A stretch of 64,000 nucleotides of DNA from UBA10347 sp905182135 (GTDB lineage: Bacteria; Actinomycetota; Acidimicrobiia; Acidimicrobiales; UBA10347), in NCBI GenBank assembly GCA_963925805.1, contig CAWUSE010000009.1, positions 1 to 64,000 on the forward strand, in the 5' to 3' direction. The first letter of the stretch is position 1. Every line of letters begins with the position of its first letter. The position numbers and the translations under genes were made by a program. Under the pieces are notes generated by a model. It searched no databases. It was given only the letters and a program-made list of their open reading frames with translations, and was not told the DNA's origin. This document shows, in pieces, positions 16,110 through 22,710 of the stretch.

Positions 16110-17270
16110 ATGGCAAATTGGCTGCCGGCCAGCCCGGACCCTGACCTCGACGAGTTCCGCACAACCCTGCGCGACTTTGCGCTTTCTGAGCTCGGTCCCG
16201 ACTACCGCAGATGGCAGAGCGAGCCGTTCCCTCGGGAGAGAATCCTAGAGCTTGGCCAACTCGGCGTCTTCGGCATGCTGGCTCCGCCCGAGCTGGGCGG
16301 CTCACTCGGCGCCGGCGGAGGTTATGTCGCCTTGGGAGTCGCCGCTGAGGAGTTGTCCCGCGGCGACTTCAACGTGTCCTACTTCCTCCAGCTACAGGCC
16401 ATCGGCGCAGGACTGTTCGAAGCCGGCGAGCCCGAGGTCCGGGACCGCTGGGTCCCGTCTATCGTCCGAGGCGAGGCGCTCGCGAGCTTCGCCCTCACCG
16501 AGCCGGGTGTCGGTTCAGACGCAGCCGCCATCACGACCCGAGCCGTCCGCGATAGCGGCGATTGGATCATCTCCGGCGAGAAGGCATCGATCACGTTCGC
16601 CGGCAACGCAGACGTCTGTGCGGTGTTTGCCCGATCGGCGGGCCCGGGGGCAAGCGGTATCAGCCTGTTCTGTGTGCCCCTCGACCTGCCTGGTGTCAGT
16701 CGACAAGCAGTACCGAGTTCTACCGCTCACCTCACCCAGCGAGGTTCGATCTTCTTCGACGATGTGCGGATCCCTGGGGACCACCTCGTGGGTGCCGAGG
16801 GCGGAGCGTTCAAAGCAGCCATGGCGGCGTTCGATTTCAATCGGGCCATCATCGGTCTGGCGTGCGTCGGTGCAGCCCAACAGTCGCTCGATGAAACGAT
16901 CGAGTATGTGAAGCAGCGAGAGACGTTTGGTCAGACGCTTGCGACGCGCGAGGGCGTCTCATTCCAGCTCGCAGAGCATCTCGCCCATATTCATGCGGCT
17001 CGACTGTTGGCATACGAAACGCTCGGCCTGGCTGATCGCGGGCAGCGCCACGTCACCGAGGCTGCGATGACGAAGTGGCTTGGCCCGAAGTTCTCTGTCG
17101 AAGCAATCCATGCCTGCATCATCCTGCACGGATGGACTGGCTTTGGCGAAGATCTGCCCCTCACCCAGCGAATGAACGACGTGATGGGACTCGAAGTCGG
17201 CGACGGCACCCCGGAGATCATGAAAGCAGTAATCGCTCGAGAGGCACTGGGAGTGATGAGTCACCGATGA
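16110..17270 (+). CDS. Acyl-CoA dehydrogenase (cyclic-acyl-CoA type possible)
   Basis: 386 aa with the standard ACAD layout: N-terminal helices, FALTEPGVGSDAAAI for flavin/substrate contact, RGSIFFDDVRIPGDHLVG, then RETFGQTLATREGVSFQLAE and ILHGWTGFGEDLPLTQ. The loop that carries the catalytic Glu in straight-chain enzymes reads VGDGTPEIMK, so the base would be Asp or lie elsewhere. Some cyclohexanecarboxyl-CoA dehydrogenase-like proteins are, as I recall, similar here; this is a lead, not proof. It overlaps the next gene by ATGA and heads a three-gene operon. Confidence 0.88.
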   Translation: MANWLPASPDPDLDEFRTTLRDFALSELGPDYRRWQSEPFPRERILELGQLGVFGMLAPPELGGSLGAGGGYVALGVAAEELSRGDFNVSYFLQLQAIGAGLFEAGEPEVRDRWVPSIVRGEALASFALTEPGVGSDAAAITTRAVRDSGDWIISGEKASITFAGNADVCAVFARSAGPGASGISLFCVPLDLPGVSRQAVPSSTAHLTQRGSIFFDDVRIPGDHLVGAEGGAFKAAMAAFDFNRAIIGLACVGAAQQSLDETIEYVKQRETFGQTLATREGVSFQLAEHLAHIHAARLLAYETLGLADRGQRHVTEAAMTKWLGPKFSVEAIHACIILHGWTGFGEDLPLTQRMNDVMGLEVGDGTPEIMKAVIAREALGVMSHR

Positions 17271-18040
17271 CTGTTGTCGGGTACGAATTCGCCGATGGCG
17301 TCACGACCATCACCCTCTCACGCCCACCAGCGAACGCCCTCGGCGAGCCCATCATCGCTGGCCTCGCAGCGGCATTCGACCAAGCCGAGGCAGACAACAG
17401 CGCGGTCATCGTCATCACCTCGGCGGTGAGCGGCTTCTTTGCCGCCGGCGCGGATCTCACCCTGTTCGACAACCTCGACCAAGCGGGCTTCCTGGATTAT
17501 CTCGACCGGCTTAGAGCCCAGATCGAGCGAGCCCATACCGGACCGTGGGTCTCGATCGCAGCAGTCGATGGGCACGCCCTCGGTGGCGGGCTCGAGCTGG
17601 CGATGGCGTGCTCGATGCGAGTCGCCTCGGCTGGCGCCAAGCTCGGCGTCCCCGAGGTCAAGCTCGGTCTGCTGCCTGGAGCGGCAGGGACCCAGCGGCT
17701 TCCGAGGCTTGTGGGGCGTGGAGCTGCCATCGACCTCCTGCTAACCGGCCGCTCTGTGGGGGGATCCGAAGCACTCCAGATGGGATTGATCGATCGGCTC
17801 GCCGGCGAGGGCGTATCCGCCGTCGAGGCCGCAGGTGTGCTCGCCGCATCGCTCGCTCATGGCCCGCGCGAGGCGTACCAGGCGATCCTCGATTGTGTCG
17901 ACGCTGCGGCCCAGAGCGATCTCGGAACGGGGATGCAATTCGAGCGGGACCAGGTCGCCCGACTCTTCGAGAGCCCCGACGGACGCGAAGGCGTGCAAGC
18001 GTTTCTCGAAAAGCGTCGGCCAAGCTTTGGTGCCGACTGA
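17267..18040 (+). CDS. Enoyl-CoA hydratase
   Basis: 257 aa from the ATG at 17267, which overlaps the dehydrogenase stop. Both hydratase glutamates are in place: ALGGGLELAMACSMRVA and GVPEVKLGLLPGAAGTQRLPRLVG. It hydrates trans-2-enoyl-CoA to the 3-hydroxyacyl-CoA, the step after the dehydrogenase encoded just before it. The end (FLEKRRPSFGAD) is typical of crotonases. The luciferase-like gene begins within 5 bases of the stop, so all three are co-expressed. Confidence 0.92.
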   Translation: MTVVGYEFADGVTTITLSRPPANALGEPIIAGLAAAFDQAEADNSAVIVITSAVSGFFAAGADLTLFDNLDQAGFLDYLDRLRAQIERAHTGPWVSIAAVDGHALGGGLELAMACSMRVASAGAKLGVPEVKLGLLPGAAGTQRLPRLVGRGAAIDLLLTGRSVGGSEALQMGLIDRLAGEGVSAVEAAGVLAASLAHGPREAYQAILDCVDAAAQSDLGTGMQFERDQVARLFESPDGREGVQAFLEKRRPSFGAD

Positions 18041-18044
18041 CGTG

Positions 18045-18950
18045 ATGGCTCCCTGGGGTGTCATGTTGCCGAACTTCAACCCGTTCGGACTCGACCCTTG
18101 GCCGTATCTCGATGTCGTACGAGCGGTTGAGGACCACAACTTCGATGCGGGCTGGGTTGGCGACCACCTCGCCTTTCACCCACCGATCATCGAGGCAACG
18201 GCGGCGCTCGCTGCCGCGGCCGCGGTGACGGACCGAATGAAACTCGGCTTCGCCGTGCTGCTCGGGGCCATGCGTGAACCGGTCTGGCTCGCCAAGGCCC
18301 TGACGTCTATCGACCAGCTCGCGCCAGGCCGACTCATCGTCGGCATGGGCGCGGGAGGCGAACATCCGCCCGAGTGGCGAGCAGCGGGCGCCGAGCTCAC
18401 TGGTCGAGGCGCTCGCCTCGACGAGTTGCTTAGCATCCTGCCCGACCTGCTCACCGGGCACGCGGTGAACCATAACGGGCCTCATCTCGCGGTGGAGACC
18501 CCGGCGCTCAACCCTTCGATGAGCGCTGCGCCGCCTACTGTGATCGGTGGCCGTTCAGACGCTGCGCTGCGGCGGGCTGCCAGGTTTGCAGACGGCTGGC
18601 TTGGAGTCTGGGTTTCCTCTGAAGGCTTCGCCCGCTCGATCGACCGCCTCAGCGAATTCGCTGAGCAGGCCGGCCGGGCTCGACCGGAACCGATGATGCT
18701 TGCGTTCGCTGCTATCGGCGACGACGAGGCGGGGTGTGCCCGTGACGCTGCCCAGCTCTACCGAGGCCAATACAACTTGCCGTATGAACAGGTGGAGCGC
18801 TGGACGCTGACCGGTTCCGTCGCCCAGGTCGCAGACCGGCTGGCCGACTATCAAGCAGCTGGAGCCCAGAGCATCGCCATTATTCCTGCCCGGCCCGATC
18901 TGTTGGGCCAAGTTGAACGAATCGCCCAGGTCCGCGAGCTGCTGAGCTGA
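18045..18950 (+). CDS. LLM-class F420/FMN-dependent oxidoreductase
   Basis: 301 aa from ATG 18045 (GTG 18042 is also possible); the open frame runs upstream inside the hydratase gene but only from here is it family-like. MLPNFNPFGLDPWPYLD, GWVGDHLAFHPP, MKLGFAVLL and PGRLIVGMGAGGEHPPE are the usual strand and loop motifs of luciferase-like TIM barrels, with PPTVIGGRSDAALRRAARFADGW later. Members use F420H2 or FMNH2; actinobacterial ones are mostly F420-dependent. Third gene of the acyl-CoA operon. A small AGCCG/CGGCT hairpin at 18976-18989 may end the transcript. Confidence 0.88.
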   Translation: MAPWGVMLPNFNPFGLDPWPYLDVVRAVEDHNFDAGWVGDHLAFHPPIIEATAALAAAAAVTDRMKLGFAVLLGAMREPVWLAKALTSIDQLAPGRLIVGMGAGGEHPPEWRAAGAELTGRGARLDELLSILPDLLTGHAVNHNGPHLAVETPALNPSMSAAPPTVIGGRSDAALRRAARFADGWLGVWVSSEGFARSIDRLSEFAEQAGRARPEPMMLAFAAIGDDEAGCARDAAQLYRGQYNLPYEQVERWTLTGSVAQVADRLADYQAAGAQSIAIIPARPDLLGQVERIAQVRELLS

Positions 18951-19012
18951 GCAGAGAACGAGCGAGTCAACTTCTAGCCGTCACCGGCTGTGCCGAGGGG
19001 CTGCCCAGTGCT

Positions 19013-19041
19013 TACGGATTGCTAACAGGATGCTAACGAAC
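19013..19041. repeat. Second copy of the integrase 3'-end sequence
   Basis: ACGGATTGCTAACAGGATGC followed by TAACGAACC matches 12669-12695 (ACGGATTGCTAACGAACGG), where it encodes the last residues (SLAIR) of the integrase remnant on the minus strand. It lies just before the tRNA fragment, as expected for an old integration border. Confidence 0.6.
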
Positions 19042-19075
19042 CGGGACAGACGGCCCCGGACCCACGTCCTGGAAT

Positions 19076-19117
19076 TCTTAATCCGCAGGTCTCGGGTTCG
19101 AATCCCCGGGGCGCACT
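19076..19117 (+). repeat. tRNA-Lys 3' fragment, probable right attachment site
   Basis: TCTTAATCCGCAGGT is identical to the anticodon-loop region of tRNA-Lys (12525-12597). The T arm (TCTCGGGTTCGAATCCC) and acceptor end (GGGGCGCAC) follow with a few changes, and similarity continues into TTCGAAAA (TACGAAAA after the intact gene). There is no 5' half, so it is not a functional tRNA. Confidence 0.7.
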
Positions 19118-19278
19118 TCGAAAATTTCCAGGACTGGCAACGACCTTGCAGATTGCGGGGTTTCGTCGTCTTTGGGAGAAATGGCCTCGTGATCACGACG
19201 TGGTCACATGGGTGCCCGAGACCGAGGATGATCGGCCCTATCGTGGGTTCCCCGAGATAGAGAGCCAGAGCTCGACGA

Positions 19279-20475
19279 TCAGCCCTTCGAGCCTCGATTG
19301 AGAGCGGCCGCTGCATCAGGATTCTGCTGGATCTTTGCCATGACGGCCCGACTTGCCTGCTCGAAGATGGAGCGGTTGCCCGCCACGAACTCCTGGGAGT
19401 CTCTCAGATTGGCAACAAGTCCATTCACCTCAGGAATCACATAGCGCGCTACCAGATCCCAGGACCGGAGCGTGTCTTCACGATTAGCCCAGTCATGGGC
19501 GAAGCCGATGACCTTGCCAAAGCCGCCAGTGACCTCGGCGACTTGGCGAATGGCCGCCACCAGGTCGTCAGGTGTCCCGACTACCGCCGATGTGGTGGTC
19601 GAAGACGTGACCGTGCCCCCGGTGATCTGCTCAAGGGCCTCGTCGGCGTCGGCATATGCAACAGCACCCGGCCGTTGCAGGGTGCCGACGATGTATTCGT
19701 TGTGCCACCGCTGCATCCCATCGCGGGCCTGACGTCGAGCGTCTTCGCGGGTCTCGGCCAGATGCCAACTCATCACGACACGCCAGTCGGCGCGGTCGAC
19801 GGCCTGACCGTGTTCGGCTGCCGCCGTCTCGGCGAAACGCCACTGCGTGGGTAGTGCCTGGAGGCCATCAGTCGACATCGAACCAATCGATAACACTCCG
19901 GTGCCATGCTTGCCAGCCAGCGTCATACCCGACGGGCTAAGAATCGAGGCAGTGGCCTGAGGGATCTCCTGTTGTAGTGGCAGGATCTGCAGCCGGGCAT
20001 CACGCAGGGTAAACCAATCGCTTTCGTGGGTAAACCGCTCGCCGCCCCGCAGGAGGCGGTTTATGACGCCCAAGGCTTCGTCTTGGCGGTCGCGCTGCGT
20101 CATCGGATCGATGCCGAACGTGTGAGCGTCGGACGGCAGAGCGCCGGGTCCTGACCCGAAGATCAATCGACCGCGGGTGAGATGGTCAAGCTGCACCAGC
20201 CGTTGGGCGACGTTAAAAGGGTGATGATAAGGCAGAGAGATCACCCCAGTGCCAAGGCGAATCCGTTCAGTTCGCTCGGCAGCGGCCGCAATCATCAGTT
20301 CGGGCGATGCACTGGTCTCCCATCCTGACGAGTGGTGTTCACCGAACCACAACTCGTCGAACCCCAAACGATCGAGATGGGCCGCGAACTCAAGGTCGCG
20401 CTGGAACATCAGCGTCGGATGCTCCCCGATGGGATGGTGGGGTGCGAGGAAGGCACCGAACTCCAGGCGGGTCAT
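19279..20475 (-). CDS. LLM-class monooxygenase (bacterial luciferase/LimB-like)
   Basis: 398 aa. FGAFLAPHHPIGEHPTLMFQ, LDRLGFDELWFGEHHSSGWE, IRLGTGVISLPYHHPFNVAQ and GRLIFGSGPGALPSDAHTFG are motifs of the flavin-dependent luciferase-like monooxygenases related to limonene 1,2-monooxygenase. The C-terminal ~60 residues (ARYVIPEVNGLVANLRDSQ onward) are a helical extension found in this subgroup. The substrate is unknown. The gene is divergent from the fused selenoprotein, with 124 bases between their starts. Confidence 0.87.
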   Translation of the reverse strand: MTRLEFGAFLAPHHPIGEHPTLMFQRDLEFAAHLDRLGFDELWFGEHHSSGWETSASPELMIAAAAERTERIRLGTGVISLPYHHPFNVAQRLVQLDHLTRGRLIFGSGPGALPSDAHTFGIDPMTQRDRQDEALGVINRLLRGGERFTHESDWFTLRDARLQILPLQQEIPQATASILSPSGMTLAGKHGTGVLSIGSMSTDGLQALPTQWRFAETAAAEHGQAVDRADWRVVMSWHLAETREDARRQARDGMQRWHNEYIVGTLQRPGAVAYADADEALEQITGGTVTSSTTTSAVVGTPDDLVAAIRQVAEVTGGFGKVIGFAHDWANREDTLRSWDLVARYVIPEVNGLVANLRDSQEFVAGNRSIFEQASRAVMAKIQQNPDAAAALNRGSKG

Positions 20476-20599
20476 AGGTCGAGACTAGAGCCAAGCGTGG
20501 GTATCAACCGACTACCAAGACCACCCGAACGAACCGCGACCACCAGGTAGGACGCCTCCGCACAAGATCGACGAAGGAGATCCGAACTACCATTGGGTC

Positions 20600-22291
20600 A
20601 TGACTGATGCATATGAAGTGGTCTGGCCCCGGAGCCCGCAGGCGGTCGAACTCCAGGACCTGGCTTATCGTCCCGACTCGCTGGATGGACGCACGGTCGC
20701 GTTTCTCTGGGACTACATGTTTCGCGGCGACGAGATCTTCCCGGTGATCGCCGAAGAGCTGAAGGCCCGCTTCCCAACCATCACCATCATCAATTTCGAT
20801 CAGTTCGGAACGACCCATGGCGACGGTGAGGCCGAGCTGGTAACCGCCCTCCCCCAGCTCCTGCGAGAGCGCGGCGTCGACGCCGTGGTTTCCGGGATGG
20901 CATGTTGAGGTAGTTGTACGCCCGCCGTGTTGCGGGCCTCTAATGCTGTCGAAGCCGCAGGCATCCCCTCAAGCTCACTCACGTGCGAGGGATTCCTGAA
21001 CCAGGCCACCACCACCGCTGCCGGGCTGGGCCGACCCAACCTGCCCGTGGCCCTCGTGCCGGGCCATGTTGACACCCAAGAGCTGTCAGTTCTTGAGCGC
21101 AACGTGCGCGAGGTAACCGTCCCTGCCGTCATCGCAAATCTGACAGCGCTACCCGGGGAAGCCAAACGACCTGAAGAACCTGGCCGTCACGAGATTGTCG
21201 CGTCGGGTTCGTTTGAGGAAATCAACGCTCGCTTCCTGGCCGAACGGTGGAGCGACGGCCTTCCCATAGTCCCTCCTACCCAGACCGCCATCAAGGCCTT
21301 CTTGGCGCACACCATCTTCGACGCCGACAAGGTGCTCGGTGTCGTGCTGCCCGACAACCGCGAGGTGACGGTCTGGAGTATCGCTGTGAACGGCGTGATG
21401 GCAGGTTGCAGGCCGGAGTACATGCCGGTGCTCGTCGCCCTAGGCCGTTGTATGGCCGACCCGGTCTATGGAGTCGAGCACTCGGGCAACACGCCAGGGG
21501 CCGACACCCTCATCACGGTCAACGGCCCCATCGCTGCCGAGTTGGGGTTCAACTGCGAGCAAGGGGTGCTGCGCGACGGCTTCCAGGCCAACACATCGGT
21601 CGGTCGGTTCTGGCGACTGATCTTGCGCAACATCGCGGGCTTCCTGCCACACGAGACCGACAAGGCAACCTTTGGGAACACCTGGCGGGTCGCCATCGCC
21701 GAGAATGAGACCGTGCTCAAGAACATCGGCTGGCCCCCCTTCGCCGGAGCCTTCGGGTTCGAGCGGGGCGATGACGTGGTCAGCGTGTCGCGCTACACCG
21801 GTGGAGGGGTCATAACATCGGTCTATGGCCAGCAGGCCGAACACATGGTCGACTACCTAGCCGACGCCATCGTCAGCCAGACCAGTTGGGAGTTGGTCTT
21901 CACCATCGGTATCTCACGCGAGACCTACCGCCCACTCCTGCTGCTGAGTCCAATTCTTGCGGAGACGATCGCTAAATCGGGTTGGACGAAGGCCCAACTG
22001 CAGCAGGCGCTCTTCGATCGAGCCCAGATCCCAGCGAGCCGGTTCGAGGAGTACCTCGGGCACTGGACGAACCTGGTGCCCGGCCGGCGCCGACTCATCG
22101 ATTTTGTCAATCTGAAAAAAGCGGACGCCCGATTCGCCGAGTCGGAGGACCCTGAGCGTATGGTGCCGATAGTGGGCCAACCCGATCACCTTCTGATCGG
22201 CGTCGCTGGCGACCCGCTTCGGACCAACGCCTATGTATTCGCCCACAACGGCATGCTCGGCTTCCCCGTGGCCCACCGGGTTGAGCGCTGA
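20600..22291 (+). CDS. Fused UGSC selenoprotein with partner domain (Sec at TGA 20906-20908)
   Basis: 563 aa when the TGA at 20906 is read as Sec (residue 103). Frame and family similarity run through it: the sequence reads GMAC-U-G-S-C-TPAVLRASNAVE. Residues 1-180 are the UGSC domain (LDGRTVAFLWDYMFRGDEIF; later GLGRPNLPVALVPGHVD). From about 195 comes the same ~350-residue domain as in the gene at 1593-3035 (RWSDGLPIVPPTQ, IAVNGVMAGCRPEYMPV, LITVNGPIAAELG). Here it lacks the thioredoxin-like head and is joined in one chain. A 6-bp hairpin after the TGA fits a SECIS. The fusion indicates that the two domains act together; the reaction is unknown. Confidence 0.88.
20906..20937 (+). promoter_or_regulatory. 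Sec UGA codon and bacterial SECIS hairpin
   Basis: TGA at 20906-20908. GCCCGC (20920-20925) pairs with GCGGGC (20932-20937) around the loop CGTGTT, which has G as its second base and contains the GTG seen in the other two elements. The loop begins 17 nt after the UGA, inside the known window. Confidence 0.75.
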
Positions 22292-22710
22292 CTCAACCCA
22301 CCTTCACCATGGAGACTGTGAGGATGCTGTTCGGCCGATCAGCTTGCTCACAGATCAGCCAAATCAGGGGCTCGCTATAACCTGTTTGTTGCTCAGAACA
22401 TGCAGGGCCCCAAGCAGCCAAGTTTCAGCATCCTATTCCGAGCTTCTGAATGCCCTTGCGCGTTCAGCGTATTAGCTGGACCTCAGGACATTGGCTGACG
22501 CAACGTCGCGAGGTCGCACAACAAAACGAACAAAAGGGCCATAAGTTGAGCGGCCGCACGCCGTTGCGAACCCCACAATCATGGATTGAAACTCGCTTGT
22601 CGAGGCCAACGCCAGAGACAACGAAGCTGATTCCGGCCCTCCCTGACAAGTAAAGCGTCTAGGGTTATGTTCTCGGACCTGCTCCGTTATGGACAGAGGC
22701 ATACTAGGTT
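22292..22710. other. Intergenic stretch without a supported gene
   Basis: About 420 bases between the fused selenoprotein and the GGDEF-EAL gene. A 67-codon frame at 22450-22653 (plus strand) is basic and polar with no recognisable motif; I do not call it a gene. Confidence 0.5.

Larger units (their letters stand above)
12560..19117. mobile_element. Probable decayed genomic island inserted at tRNA-Lys
   Basis: Left border: the 3' half of tRNA-Lys followed by the integrase remnant. Right border: a diverged tRNA-Lys 3' fragment (19076-19117), preceded by a second copy of the integrase 3'-end sequence (19013-19041). The cargo is a zinc dehydrogenase, a nitroreductase, two crotonases, an acyl-CoA dehydrogenase and a luciferase-like oxidoreductase. 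By eye 15.2-18.9 kb is more GC-rich than its surroundings. The roughly 80% match between the border copies and the dead integrase imply an old event. Alternative: two independent insertions at related tRNA genes. Confidence 0.5.

Noticed and set aside
18981..19316. 111-codon minus-strand frame containing APGIRTRDL
   Set aside because: This is the well-known false frame antisense to a tRNA 3' end; the DNA is explained by the tRNA-Lys fragment.
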